DNA of 64,000 nt from assembly GCA_946406115.1 (NCBI GenBank), contig OX291542.1, positions 24,749,321-24,813,320 of the forward strand, given 5' to 3'. Each line of letters opens with the position of its first letter. Position 1 is the first letter of the stretch. This DNA is from Apoda limacodes. Lineage: Eukaryota > Arthropoda > Insecta > Lepidoptera > Limacodidae. The notes below the pieces were generated by a model, which saw only the letters and a program-made list of their open reading frames with translations, made no database searches and was not told the origin of the DNA. A program made the position numbers and the translations under genes. Shown in pieces: positions 47,038 through 59,332 of the stretch.

Positions 47038-47480
47038 GGGCGTTCCATCTGGCTACTTTTTAGCAGAAATTGATAGCGGTTTGCGTTTCATGCTTTTGGT
47101 AGCAAATCTAATGTTGACTTTTAGCGTTTCGGCTGAGCGATTTTCCTACAAAATGTTGCTCCAAAAACTAAAAACCCATCTCGGGAGGTGGGTTTTTTGA
47201 CAGTAGTTAAATGTGAAAGTGATGTGAGAAAATAGTCATAACTTTGTTTTTTTTTTACAAAAATTTATTTTTTCATATCTTTGGTATTATCTATAATAGA
47301 ATCTAAATAAAATATGCAAACATATACACACACGGAAATGTCAAAGAATGACGTGAATCGCGTTGCGTTTGAGCAATAATAGCGCTGCTGAAATGATCAG
47401 ATGCGCTTAGACTGAAAGGGTAGTTGAGGCTAAAATGAGGTTTTACTATTAAATTACAACGCGACTCAGAAGGAACGCCC
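47038..47480. mobile_element. MITE with TA target site (Tc1/mariner-like)
   Basis: Left end GGGCGTTCCATCTGG and right end CTCAGAAGGAACGCCC are inverted. TA precedes (47036-47037) and follows (47481-47482). The interior (443 bp) has a GC-rich hairpin CCCATCTCGGGAGGTGGG near 47177 and no ORF. TA target and short terminal repeats fit a non-autonomous Tc1/mariner-type element. Confidence 0.7.
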
Positions 47481-47482
47481 TA

Positions 47483-48599
47483 TTTGTAGGTACATCATTT
47501 TGTTTGTTTTTACTATAAACAATTACTTTATCTAAATAAACTTAAATTTAATAATCAAAAAACACCAGTTACTCCACCAGTGCCGTAAATTACCTAAGTT
47601 GACCCGCGAAAAATAGGTAAGTACCTCTGAGCGTGCGATTTGTTGACTACCGGCAGACAAAGGCGCTCAACCTATATATCAGAGATTTATAATGTAGTTT
47701 TATTAATAAAACTATTTAAAATAACTATATAATTCATAAGTAATTAAACACTCATTAATTGTTTTTCTTGTATCTTGTATATTTTTCTCGCTGTAGTGAG
47801 ATGGCAAATTGTGTGTTTCGCAGAGCTGATTTTTTTTTTGGGTTTCGTGCCTTAGAATCCCTCGCTTGCTCGAGATTCAATTTTTAAAGCCTTCGCTTCG
47901 CTTGTGGGTTCAATAATTAAATCCTTCGCCTGCTTAGTATTCAATATAGAACCTCACGCTAAAAAGCAACTTTACAGCTTTGCATAACAAATAACTTTTC
48001 TTAATAAAAACCAAAGGAGAAGGTTTTTAATCCAACTACGTGAATTAAATGACACGTTTTTAAACTGCAGTGTTTTACAAAAAGTGGCGACTATCAGATT
48101 ATGTAGTCGTACTTTTGGCGCCACAGATATCAGAAACTAAAAGAGATACAGCAAGGACAGTCGATCTTTGAGACCTTAAAAGCTCCCCGTCCTTCGGACC
48201 TCTCGCCTTGCAACAAGTGTCTAAAACTGGTCCGTCGATTTCCCTAAAACTGCTTACAACTCTGGTAGTATGGGTCAAATCGATTCAAAACAAGTTCTAA
48301 ACGACAGAAAAGACTTGTTATATATAAATCAACACATAAATGATTTAGTAAAACATGTATTACAGGATTGAATTAAATTCCACGACCGATTTCGAAGAAT
48401 AAGGCTGCGAAATCCACTCGAATCATTTACGACTGAACACCCGCGCTCAAATCTGCTGAGAGAAGTTGCTGCTATCGATTGGCAAAGATCCTAAAACATG
48501 AGTTCCGTATCTTAAGCTAACAGCGCTGCTGGTCTGCCCATCTGTCTGGCTGTCTGACTGTCTGATCTTAAAGGGCAGGTAAAGAGGGTTCTCATAATA
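47483..48599. other. No gene seen
   Basis: AT-rich with CTTCGCTTCGCTTGTGGG-type low-complexity phrases at about 47850-47960 (CCTCGCTTGCTCGAG, CCTTCGCCTGC). No recognised gene. Confidence 0.45.
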
Positions 48600-48797
48600 A
48601 AAATTTGCCAAGTGGGAGCAGGGCATCATCGTGCATTATATGATGGTACGAAACCCTCGGCGCGTATAACAACAAATAATAAAAAAAAGAAATATTTGAG
48701 GGGGCTCCCATACAACAAACGTGATTTCTTTGCCATTTTTATTGATAATGGTACGGAGCCCTTCGTGCGCAAGTCCGACTCGCACTTGGCCGATTTT
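48600..48797 (+). repeat. AAGTGCGAGTCGG-family fragments, head to head
   Basis: A minus-oriented start (AATTTGCCAAGTGGGAGCAG, 48601-48655) is followed by a plus-oriented end (GGGGGCTCCCATACAACAAA, then GCAAGTCCGACTCGCACTTG, 48700-48797). Confidence 0.65.
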
Positions 48798-48800
48798 TTT

Positions 48801-48920
48801 TTATTTTGAAATAGATTTAGATTAGAGAAAAAATAAGTCAATAACTGCACTAGAATGATAAACTGATCTATCGCAGTTATTTACTTTTTTTTTCTCTAAT
48901 TAAAATCTATTTCAAAATAA
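48801..48920. repeat. 48-bp inverted repeat (hairpin)
   Basis: Arms 48801-48848 (TTATTTTGAAATAGATTTAG...AATAACTGC) and 48873-48920 (GCAGTTATT...CTATTTCAAAATAA) pair with few mismatches around a 24-base loop. Confidence 0.8.
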
Positions 48921-50584
48921 TAAAAAAGGAGTAGGCATAGTCCCTGATCTTTAAGGTTCTGCCATATTATAAAAAAAAAATGAAAACAGAAGTATAATTT
49001 GCTTTGCTGGTCTCAACCTTATTATAACTGGGCCAAAATACTCTTTAGTGCCTTAAATAGAGATGAAAATTTTTAAACACTTTTACAAAATTGTAGATAC
49101 CTCGAAATATTTACCTAGTAGTTTTACGTTAGTTTTAAACCGGGCCTCAATGTTTATTATGAAATTCCTCATCTGCCGAGGCTTTTTATCACATAAAAGT
49201 CTCATTTGGTACTCAAATTGCCACTGCGTTACCAGTCCCCATGGCCCCACAAAAATAATGTTCACTGCGTTACCAAACAATTTTTTTATTTTTTTATTTT
49301 GAGCCCAAATATTTCGATAAAATTCATCATTCGGGTATGCATAAGTAATTCTGAATTGGAAATTAATATGCTTTTTGTAAATTATTCGACTAAGTAAAAA
49401 AATATGTGTTTTAATGTACAGGGGATGTTTTTATAGGTGTTTTGACCCAACTAACAAGACACAAAAAGTTGTAATTATTACAAATCCAAAGTGATATTTA
49501 CAAAAAAATTAAATTTCTTTCGAAAACAAATTATAATTACTTAGGTATTTGAATAGTAACAAACAGGTGCGATTTTAAGTATGCCTGTTTAAATGTATAC
49601 TTGAATAGTTCTGTAGTTTTTTAAATTAATAAATCAAAAAAAATTGACAAACTACCCAAATAATTTCAACAACAACAGACAAATAGAAATAAATACAAAA
49701 AAATATTAATCTTTATCTCAATTCTATAGAGTTGGTTTCAGTCATAAACAACACAGTACGAGCCCGACTCCCGTATATCCGGCGGAACTTGCTCTGCTTG
49801 TCCGGTACACTTCTACTACGGTCCTTGCTTTTGTCTCTTTTTATTAAGCCGGGTTATACAAGTTGTTTTCACTCCACTTTAATATTGTGTTTGCTTCGCA
49901 AATCCTAAAGCCGGAGGAGCTGAGGTATTACCTCTAGCGCATTATGTTGGGGCGGTTTCTCATGGTCGGTATCTCAAGTGTAGGATACATCCCGTTTATT
50001 TTCTGTACGTTTATATTCATACTGGTGTATGTGCCGAAACCAACTTGGTGTAGAGTTTTGTGCTGTTTCTTTCTGTAATATAGAAATATGTATAAGTTTG
50101 CTGCCTGTGAGATGCTTTCCACTTCTGAAGTAAATGTATGAGAAAACACTTATTAATTAACGAAGAGATAAATCTTTTCATAAAAAATTTAATATTAAAA
50201 TCAGTTTACAATAAATGTCGTAGATATGAAACTTATAAAAAATTACATTAATTCAAAATATACAAAATCAGATTTAATTTTTTTATACACATTTAAAATA
50301 CACAGAAAAGAATTGAATTTTGATTTGAAGCACGTATAAGAAAAGTGGACGGACGAACTTTTCTCAGTAGCGATCAACTTTTAAAACCGCTAGTGTTCGG
50401 TACATTTTCATTTTCTTTTGACGATTTAAAATAGCTCTACAACGCCTGTATTAATATAATTTTTTTATTTTTATTACAATATTTAATCAAAGTCTCGCAC
50501 AATATAATATACCTCTGTATCATAAACTTCAAGGTAAAAATACTGTATAAGAAAACCTAAACTTAAAAATACTATTTAGAAAAC
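48921..50584. other. No gene recognised
   Basis: AT-rich, with a less AT-biased patch at 49755-49990 (CGTATATCCGGCGGAACTTG, GCCGGAGGAGCTGAGG). The minus ORF 49934-50149 overlaps its edge but shows no known motif. Confidence 0.45.
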
Positions 50585-50970
50585 CTATAAAAGGGGCTAT
50601 TACCGGCTTTATCATCCAACACCTGACAGCACGGATCGGATGATGAAGGACTGTTTATATTTGCCAAGGAAAAGCCAACGAGATAAACGGCATTGTCTTG
50701 TTTAGTTAAATAATTCCTGTCGCCACCTTCCGGCTTCATCACCACACCTATCACCTCGATCTACAGTACCTAAGTCTAGACAAATCTAACGAACCCAAAC
50801 ACGACGGGACTCGTGGCGTAATTGCGAAGTGCCATGACCACCTTCGGGCTCCATCATTAGACCAGGTCTATAGTACCTACCATATTATTGGATTGTCACG
50901 CAGATTACATGGGTAAGCCAAAGTCAATAGGATCCCAGCAAGGTGCTTGAAAAACGGATCAGGTGGTACT
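50585..50970. repeat. Repeat with CTTCCGGCTTCATCACCACA / CTTCGGGCTCCATCATTAGA blocks
   Basis: Two related blocks, GCCACCTTCCGGCTTCATCACC (about 50721) and GACCACCTTCGGGCTCCATC (about 50858), lie about 138 bp apart. The style is common in lepidopteran repeats; orientation and class are unknown. The 60-codon minus ORF over it is not considered a gene. Confidence 0.4.
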
Positions 50971-51129
50971 AATTTTTAACATCCAGTGATACGACCAAAA
51001 GTTTTTAAAAAAGTTTTTACATTGCACTTTTACACGCGTTGTTATTTGCTACTGCCTTAGTAATGTTATCAGATTACTTATTCTTATGAATTCTTCTTTA
51101 TTTTTACGTAAAGAAATATTATTAATTAA

Positions 51130-51870
51130 AAAAACTGGCGAAGTGCGAGTCTGGCTCGCGCACCGGGGAGGGTTCCGTACAATCTTATTATATACAGATA
51201 GTTCTTCCATCCTGAGATCCAAAAATAAACCTGGGGTCCAAGTTTATGACTTATACATATATCAGGTTTTGGATAAAATTTGTAACATATTGCGTCTTGC
51301 CAAATTTCATGATTCTAGCTCAACGGAAAGTCCCACATAGGTTGTTTGGGCATATTTTTTTACTGAATTAACTTAGAAACTCGATTTTACAACTTTAAGT
51401 GACCGTAGACTTTAGTATTTGAAATTAATTCTAACTTGGTACCTCCACGTGTTCTTGAGTAAAAGGGTCAGACCGACAAACAGACTTTTTTTTAATGTGT
51501 TATAACAACAAATTAAAGAATTTTGATTTTTTTCCTATATTTGTGATGTAAGGACCTTGCTTCGTGTCTTTTATGATTCTAGCACAACGGAAAGTAAGTA
51601 CCCCATAGGTTTTGATTTATTCGTGAATGCCAAAATATACGACAGAAATGGCCGTATTTCGGCCTTATTTTTTTTATTGTGTTGACTAAATTTAAAAAAA
51701 AAAAGCTAAATTTTTACATCTTTGAGGGACCATAGACCTTAGTATTTGATATTTACTTCAACTTCATAACTTTACGCGTTCCTAGAAGAAAGGATTTGGA
51801 CAGACATAGAGGCAGACAGACAGAAAGACAGACACAGACTTTTATCCTTTTGAGGTACAGAACCCTAAAA
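51130..51870 (-). repeat. Two tandem truncated copies of the GTTCCGTAC family
   Basis: Plus-strand reading begins AACTGGCGAAGTGCGAGTCT and CAGACTTTTTTTT ends a first copy near 51493. A second copy covers about 51495-51870, with TATGATTCTAGCACAACGGA, ACAGACAGAAAGACAGACAC, then GGTACAGAACCCTAAAAAGG. Both are reversed relative to 35161. Confidence 0.65.
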
Positions 51871-52194
51871 AGGTGACATGATAAATTATTATTACACTTC
51901 GTACATCTACTTTTTGACCTTTATGTACGTCCCATCTAGCCAGTTCATGACGTCATTAGTATAATAAACTCTAACCAGTTCAATACTATTAGGATTTATT
52001 ATACATATGATGACGTGTTGTGATGTGCTATCATATTTATAATCAAAGAGCTTCAGGCTTACGACATAAGCTTCTACATTTCTATAAATACCTTTTCATC
52101 ACTCTTACTCGTAAACAGTGTAATTCGTGCAGGAAAAGCGAGTGCTAAGAATTACTCCCTTTTTATTACTCCCTCCAGAAGCTTCTTTGCAAAT

Positions 52195-52400
52195 TTTACT
52201 TGCCTGTGTTCGTCGCTACGATCCTGAGAGCAAAGACGAGTCAATGCAGCGGGTCAAAAAGGGTTCAGCTCCACCGAAGAAGTTCAAAGTCACGCAATCG
52301 GTCCGAAAGCTCATGGCTACAGTATTCTGGGACTCGAAAGGAATTTTTCTTTTTAAATATACCAAAAAAGGCCAAAGTATAATGCAACTTACACAATTAC
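52195..52400 (+). mobile_element. mariner-type transposase fragment
   Basis: Conceptual product RRYDPESKDESMQRVKKGSA, PPKKFKVTQSVRKLMATVFW and DSKGIFLFKYTKKGQSI matches the segment of mariner transposases just after the first catalytic aspartate (typical: YDPETKQ.S.QW...PPPKKxK...KxMxTVFWDxKGxLLxDYLxxGxTI). The surrounding catalytic motifs and the terminal repeats are absent, so only a relic remains. The ORF from 52127 begins in unrelated sequence. Confidence 0.8.
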
Positions 52401-53961
52401 TATGCCTAGTGTCTATTTTTTGTTCCTGTAGCTGAAAAAAGAGATTCATGGAAAGTTATTTTCGAACGATGTAGAGCTCAAGGCAAAACAGTGACCGAGA
52501 TTACCAAGCTATAAGTAAATCAATTAAAAATATCTCGAATTTGAGATTATCTCTATCAGCACGAGAATCAGGCCCCTGCTGGGCGCACCGTGCGCGCTTT
52601 ACCTACTTTGTATATTCTATCTAGTCTATATAAAATACTCGGCATCTGTGGTTTAATAATATGAATTATGCCCCAAACGTGCAATTACAAATTTTAAATT
52701 CAGCCAAAACTTTTTTATTTATAAATTCTGTAAACACCGCTAGATGGCGTGGTTTTCTATACTTTTCTTCTTTTATTTATTTTTATCCTGGCTGATGTAA
52801 AGATCCTGCAAGAATCTTCTCAAATTCTGAGCGGCCGAAACTAGTATGACTTATAAATTTTAAATCGCATTTTCAAAGCAGGTCTGAATATATAAGCATA
52901 GATGTATGTTGTTGTATACCAAAATTTTATTCTCATTATTCAAATATCACAGACATTATTTTCTGTATTGTTTTTAATATCAGCTGAGTCAGCGCCTAAC
53001 GTGCAGAAAATTGTGATTGATGTCGCGTAACGTTAAATGCAACGGGAGCACAACGCAAAATGATTTTGATATCAAACTACACTTCACTTTGGGCAGAAAT
53101 TCACACTTTTTATGTTTTGTGTCCTTAGGAGTTTGCTAATGTATGACTGAGGAAGCGAGATTAATAAATACAGAACGGAGTGCACAAGCAATGGCCAAGT
53201 ACAGTTCCTATTTTCAAGATAATTCGAAAATTTCGCGAAATAAGAAAAACTTGGACAGATGCTTGGAACCTAATGGGCCGCAAAATTAACACTTTTGATT
53301 TTGTGTACTTAAGAGTGTGACTGAGAAATCGAGATGAATTAGCATAGAACCGAGTGCACAAGAACGGAACAAGCATAATACTGTCCTATTTCCAATATAA
53401 TTCTAAATTTCGATATCTTATTACAAATTAATATCAAAAGTTTTCATAAATATCTCTCTGTTACGATCGCGACTGACGTCTAAACTATAAAGTATTTTGA
53501 ACCTTATATACCTTAAGAGGTTTTGAGTGAATCCTGTAAAGAAACTTTAGATCAATTAAAAAAAAAACTATTGAGAAACGCATTCGCAATTATATTTTGG
53601 GCTACGTCACGACTACGGTTTGGGTCCCAGGACATCTCTTGTCTCGAAGTACCAAGACTTAGGACTTTTTTCAAAACCAGTCTCATGTCCCGAAATTATT
53701 GATCCGAGATTCGAGATCCGTTTGTAAAAATCGTATCATAATAGTTTGATTTACGAAATAATAAGTCAAGATTAAGAACTTTCTTATAAAACTTTAACTA
53801 CAATAAAACATAAGAGCGTTTTCCGCGTCTGGGACCATTAATACAAATTTAAAAACTGAAATTATCAAATTAAATTAAATTCTTGTCATGCATTAAATAA
53901 AATAAAAAGTTTGAAAATCATTCATTTTCAGGTCAATATTAAATTCTAAATAATATTATTG
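52401..53961. other. No gene recognised
   Basis: AT-rich. Diverged internal repetition between about 53140-53230 and 53320-53410: CAGAACGGAGTGCACAAGCA against GAACCGAGTGCACAAGAACG, each followed by ATTTTCAAGATAATTC or ATTTCCAATATAATTC. This suggests a decayed roughly 180-bp tandem duplication. Confidence 0.5.
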
Positions 53962-54768
53962 TTATTGGTTTTGGGACGCCCATTTTTGGACATAGGCCTC
54001 TTCCATCTCACTCCATGCCAGTCGGTCTTGGGATGTGCGCGTCCAGGTGGCCCCGGCGACGGCGGTGATGTCTTCCGCCCAGCGTCGGCGTGGACGCCCG
54101 GGCGGGCGGCGTTCGCCTCGTGGGTACCAGTGTAGCATCCTCTCGCTCCACCTGTTATCTATGGTTCGCGCCGTGTGTCCAGGCCAACACCATTTAAGGC
54201 GACAGGCCATTTTAGCTGCGTCTGAAATTTTGGTTTTATTGCGGATGTCTGTACACCTGACTCTGTCTCTTAGTTTTAATCTTAACATACTACTTTCAGC
54301 GGATCTTTGGAAGGTTTGTATTTTGTGGATAACATTTTTAGTAATGTTCAAAGACTGGCATCCGTAGAGTAGTGTAGGAGTTACAACAGATGTCCATGGC
54401 CTTTCGCTTCACCTTTATTTTCATCTTTGATTAAAAGAGCTGTTTGAGAGACCAGTATGCACTCCAAGCCTTTATAATTCGCCTTTCTACCCTTTCCACA
54501 CAGTGAAGAGTCATGAAATGTTTTGGCCCGAGAATATATGTTCGTCTACATAGCCGATGGGTTTATTACTAATGTAGATATTTTCTATGGTTCTATTAGT
54601 CATAATACAAGTTTTCTCAGGGTTCTTTTCTAGTCCGCATTTTTTACTTTGGTTATCGAGAGACTCTAGCATGAATTGGAGACCATTGTGGCTCTCTGTT
54701 ATTATGACAATGTCATCCGCAAAACGCAGGTGATTTAAGAATTGCCGTTTATATTTATACCAAGAAAA
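53962..54768 (-). mobile_element. RTE-clade LINE, 5'-truncated reverse transcriptase
   Basis: On the minus strand, FADDIVIITESHNGLQFMLE (near 54680-54740) carries the catalytic FADD box of the reverse transcriptase, followed by LDNQSKKCGLEKNPEKTCIM. After frameshifts and stops an open tail (54351-53962, 129 codons) contains LKWCWPGHTARTIDNRW, PGRPRRRWAEDITAVAG and MEEAYVQKWASQNQ. This is the standard RTE C-terminus. The element is truncated at its 5' end near 54768 and ends with an AATAATATT-type 3' tail. The tail differs from the RTE at 9794, so these are two different RTE families. Confidence 0.88.
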
Positions 54769-54924
54769 CGTTAGGAAAAAAGACTAATTAATAGGTAACT
54801 ATATGACTAGATAATGAATTCTAATTAATATATTGCTAACCCTGTTTTTATCATTAGAAGATTTTATTACCAAAAAAATTTATCAACGATTCTAAGACCG
54901 AAACTTACAAATACTTTATTTTAA

Positions 54925-55270
54925 TTTTTTTTGAAATATTTGAATTTTATTTTATATTTATTTATATCACAAAATGTGGTTATTGTCACGGTAGGTATTT
55001 AATGTTATTATTTTTCTCCCGCGGCAAAAATTGAGATTTTTCACATCATGGACTTCATAAGTGGTCTAACCATTAATTTAAAAAATTACACTTTTATAAT
55101 TTTTTGAAATATTTGAATTTTATTTTATATTTATTTATATCACAAAATTTTGTTATTGCCACGGTAGGTATTTAATGTGACTATTTGTTTCCCGCGGCAA
55201 AAATTGAGATTTTTCACATCATGGACTTCATAAGTGCTAACCCTTAATTTTAAAAATTAAAAAAAAAAAA
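54925..55270 (+). repeat. About 173-bp tandem duplication
   Basis: TTGAAATATTTGAATTTTAT occurs at 54931 and 55104. The units share CACGGTAGGTATTTAATGT, CCCGCGGCAAAAATTGAGAT and CATCATGGACTTCATAAGTG, with about 5% differences. Confidence 0.9.
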
Positions 55271-55910
55271 GAAAGTTGCTTAGAAATCCCTTGCCGATAA
55301 TCAAATTCAGTGCAGGCAAAGCAGCGTAAGCTAGTACTTATCAGTAAACTAATGCACTCTAGTCGGTCGTGTTATTATATTATCGAAAAAGTAATTGTAT
55401 ATTACGTGGTAATATGCGTTTTTTTTTAAATTTAGTTTAAAATTGCTTACTGATTTTTTCTATATCTATTGTTGTCAACACAAAACTTAACAAAACAGGA
55501 CTTTTTGCAGCTGAAACTGCTTAAAAACCTTAGAATAAAATAGGCTTTATTATTTTTTTTTTATTCCCACTTTCCATATAGGAAAGGTATCTGTATTTTC
55601 TTTATTTCCGTTCATCTATGTATAATTAACAAGTCTACAAAGTAAGAATTTATTTTGCACGTTGCTTGTCTACTCTGCGACATGGCGAGTGTGTCTGTGC
55701 CAACAAACAGCAAAACCAAGTTCCATAGCACTAGTGTAGGGTTGTGACATGGTATCTAAAATGAGAGCCGTTTTTTTCCATATATGGACCACCCCCGTCC
55801 TTTCTTATCTACTTAAGAGCGCAATATAGGCCTAAAGCTATTCTTATGTTAATTCAAAATTTATTAAAATTCATTTAATTTCATATAAATTATGTCTTGA
55901 AACTTTCCCT
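55271..55910. other. No gene seen
   Basis: AT-rich spacer; no recognised repeat or coding motif. Confidence 0.5.
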
Positions 55911-56200
55911 TTTAGGGTTCCCTACCTAAAGGAAAAAAGAAACCATTACAGTATCACTTTGCTGTCTGTATGTATGCCTGTCTTTCTGTTTGGCTGTCAC
56001 AAACGCGTGAAGGTATCAAGTTCACATTAATATCAAATACTAAGATATCTATGGTCCCTTGAACCTTTAAAAAATACGCCATTTTTGTCGCAAATTTTGG
56101 CATTCACAAATAAATCAAAACCTATAGAATACTTCCAGTCGTCTTAGAATCATAAAATTTGATATAAAGCAAGGTATTACATTACAAATATAGTAAAATC
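55911..56200 (+). repeat. GTTCCGTAC-family repeat, 3'-truncated
   Basis: TTTAGGGTTCCCTACCTAAA, ACAGTATCACTTTGCTGTCT, ATCAAATACTAAGATATCTA and GATATAAAGCAAGGTATTAC are colinear with 35161-35470. Confidence 0.65.
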
Positions 56201-56954
56201 CAACAACTGATAATCAAGACCTAAAAACTGTAAAGGATAATCACCCAATAGGTTACCTAATGCACTAAACAAAAGTTAAAAAGTTTAATTGCATATACTT
56301 TTCCAATCCTTTAGGTGCAAAAATTTTGCTGCAAAGTTTGCACAAAAAAGCAAACTTAATTACGCAACTGCCGCTACAGGATTTGAAAATTAAAAAAACC
56401 GCGCAGTTAAAGATTTCTTTTACTGTCTCACTAAAAAACTATCTATCATAGCCATCTACATCAGCCAGTTCTGAAAAGTAAGTTACAAATTACTTAACGT
56501 TTTATTTAGTAACACATGTCCTCCTTTTTTATCATACCCTGCTCTGCTTTTTAATTTTTCCATCTGGCCCCTACCCCCTACTCTTGCGTAACACAAACAA
56601 AATACTCATTATTTTCGTTTTCAAATTGAAGATTAACGTGTTAAAATTATGTTTATATTTTACACCTATAGGAAATTCATTTGTTTTAATCTTATTGTAG
56701 GCACACGTCTATGTCTGCATGTGTTTAACTAAAAAGTCTAAAATTTAGTGGCCATTCAGAAATATCATTAGGTTTGCAACGGAGCATTAGCAAACCTATA
56801 GCAAACTTCCTATTATCATAGAATTTCCGTAAAATAACGATAATCGCAATAAGTGCGGGCGGAACCGTGAGCAAAAGCTAGTAAAAATAATCCTAACTTT
56901 TTTAATAATCAAAGTTTGAACCTTTGTCCGTGAAACTCCAGCAGGAAGTCTAAA
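56201..56954. other. No gene seen
   Basis: A SINE tail-like end (GTGCGGGCGGAACCGTGAGC, AAAAGCTAGTA) lies at 56856-56883. Otherwise nothing. Confidence 0.5.
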
Positions 56955-57200
56955 TCCATACTAATATAAATGCGAAAGTAGACACTTTAGATTTAGACTG
57001 TCTGCTTGTTACCTTTTAACAGCTAAACCGATTTCGAAAAATTTGGCAAGGTAATATAGCTTTCACCTTGGGAAAATTTAGAGCTACTTAAAAACGTCAA
57101 GTGTGAGTCGGTTGTTTTACTTTAATCAAGGAGTGGCTGCAGAAATCCCACACCGATAACCGAATTTAAGGCGAGTTGAGCCGCTGGGAAAAGATAGTTG
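56955..57200 (+). mobile_element. SINE-like element (TCCATACTAATATTATAAAT family)
   Basis: TCCATACTAATATAAATGCG, AGACTGTCTGCTTGTTACCT, AAAAACGTCAAGTGTGAGTC, AAATCCCACACCGATAACCG and a GCCGCTGGGAAAAGATAG end. Colinear with 25468-25700. Confidence 0.75.
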
Positions 57201-58760
57201 TAAATGAATCTTTTTTGAAATAATAAACAATATTATTTTGTAATAATTGATTATATAAATATATAATATAAAAGAAAAGTGCCTACTTGTAAAGCTAACT
57301 AAATACCTAGCAGGAATTCTTCCACCTTCTGAGATAGGTTATTCAATCCTATTCTTCGTAAGAGGGCAAAGCGCTCAGTAAATATACGGTTTACGCGACA
57401 TTTTCTTCTGCCGGTAGTGTGCATTTCTCTATTGGCAGATAAAATTTTCATCTCGCCTCCCTGTAACGGGAAATAGAAATTGAATCGATGTTGAACCCAT
57501 CAGACTGAGTTCTACTTGTGTAGTACCCGATATTTATTCTTTGCTCAAGCTACCTGCTGTAGTTTTTTATTTTTAAGTATGGGAAAGCAATCAATGAAAT
57601 CAAATAAATAATTTGACACTATCATTTATCTTTATATAGGTATATAATGCTACCGTACGTGTTTAAGTCACTGAACTCCCTTTAAACCTTAGATTTACAA
57701 TTGGACCCGGTAGGCAGCGCTGTGGTTGAATTTATGGAGCAAAATATCTCATTATTCACAATATATGTAAGTTTAGTACCGAAAAAGTTAATCGCAAAAT
57801 TGGTTTTGGGTTTTCAGTGGGAAGAGGCGCTGAAGGTGAGAGATGGAGGAAAGGGGAGATAGGCGGTAGAAGTTGTAGCAATTTTACAAGTGTTAATCAT
57901 AAAATATGAAACTAGTAAAAAAATTTTATTTCTTTGACGGCTTTGGATATATGATATTTCATACATAATGTAATCATTCCTGCATGATCGAGCAATCAAC
58001 AAACAAGATAATTGTTTGAGAACCTTGTCAATGTATCATATGCTGCGTAAGAATTTAATTATGGATATTCATAAGTTTTAGGGTTACAGCTGTACAAAAT
58101 ATCTCGAGAAAATACATTTTTAAGCATATATATTGTTACTGCTGTTAAAGTTATCCCAATATACGTTTATTTGTAAAAGTTTGTTTGATATTGCTTAGCG
58201 TTGCAACGAGTGTATGTATGTATGTATGAATAATTTTTTGGCACGCTCTGTGTAGCCTTAAAGGCTTGATAAATTTTAGCTTGAAAGGCGTCGTTAGATC
58301 CGTCTCAATTGTGAGAGTGACACTGTATAGTGACACTGTATATATATACGAAAAAATAACACTAAAAAGCTGTAAATAAAAATAAATTAAAAAACCGTAT
58401 ACAAAAACATTAAGAACTAAACGTAAATTAAATCTTACCAAATATTTATCTATAAGCAAGCTGGCGGGATTTATTTCAATTATTGCTGTCAGATTATTGT
58501 TCATTAATCTATCCAGTAAGTGTCTGAATTTGATCAGTTTTTGAGATATTTGCAAAAAACCAAACCCACCTTTTTGTCAGTAAATTGTTTATAACTTCTG
58601 CCATTTCTTCGAGCGAAACTCAGTTTTTTTTAAAATAATGTAGACGCGATTTCGAATCGAATTTATATTTTTTCATATTTATTAATATTTAATTTAATTA
58701 TTCATATTTTTCCGATACTGCTCAAAAAAGTTAAACAAACAAGCACTTGTTGACTGGATT
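57201..58760. other. No gene recognised
   Basis: Contains an AATTGGACCCGGTAGGCAGC block at about 57699 related to 34281. A duplicated AGTGACACTGTATA lies at about 58317-58343, followed by a short TA run. Minus ORFs (for example 58151-58555) are AT-rich and unrecognised. Confidence 0.45.
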
Positions 58761-58902
58761 ATAGTTTGAGTCTCGGGGAAGAACATAGAACATTGAAAAC
58801 GTCAAGTGTGAGTGGTTTTTTATATAATTAAGGAGTTGCCGTTGAAATCCTACACCGATAACCGAATTTTGGGGCGGGTGGAACCGCAGACAAAAACTAG
58901 TA
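58761..58902 (+). mobile_element. SINE-like element, 5'-truncated
   Basis: Begins inside the family (ATAGTTTGAGTCTCGGGGAA) and ends AACCGAATTTTGGGGCGGGT, then ACAAAAACTAGTA. Confidence 0.7.
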
Positions 58903-59172
58903 AAGATATATTTGTATATATGTTGAATAACTGTAATTGTAGTTAATAAAATGTTTAGTTGACTTTTAACAGTTTTGGTTTTATTCATTAAATAAAAAAC
59001 GCTGACGAATTAAAATATTACGGATATATTTGGTATATTTTAGCGTCTACAGTCATAGATAATAACCATATTGATTAGTGTGTAAAACTACAATATCCAT
59101 ACAGAAAAAAATGTAGCACTAACATTTATTGATTTCACAGTTAACCGTTGTTGTCAACCGCGTTGTTGTCAT

Positions 59173-59173
<1 letters not shown>

Positions 59174-59217
<44 letters not shown>
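59174..59217 (+). repeat. (TG)n microsatellite
   Basis: About 20 uninterrupted GT dinucleotides, followed by interrupted GTGT-rich sequence to about 59265. Confidence 0.95.
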
Positions 59218-59220
<3 letters not shown>

Positions 59221-59332
59221 TTTGTGTGTAAGTGTAAGCGTGTGTGCGTTACTGTGTGTGTGCCTATATTTGAGTTCCTATTTCAATATTATATTAGTGA
59301 ATTTTGCTACCCTGGGGTATTTTTTGTCCCAG

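Noticed and set aside
50572..50754. 60-codon minus ORF with a protein-like composition
   Set aside because: It overlaps a repeat-like region with internally duplicated blocks and has no family match I recognise.
54035..54367. 110-codon plus-strand ORF
   Set aside because: Antisense shadow of the RTE C-terminal coding region.
59129..59331. Cys/Val-rich protein from ORFs through the TG repeat
   Set aside because: The repeated CVCVCV is a translation of a (TG)n microsatellite.
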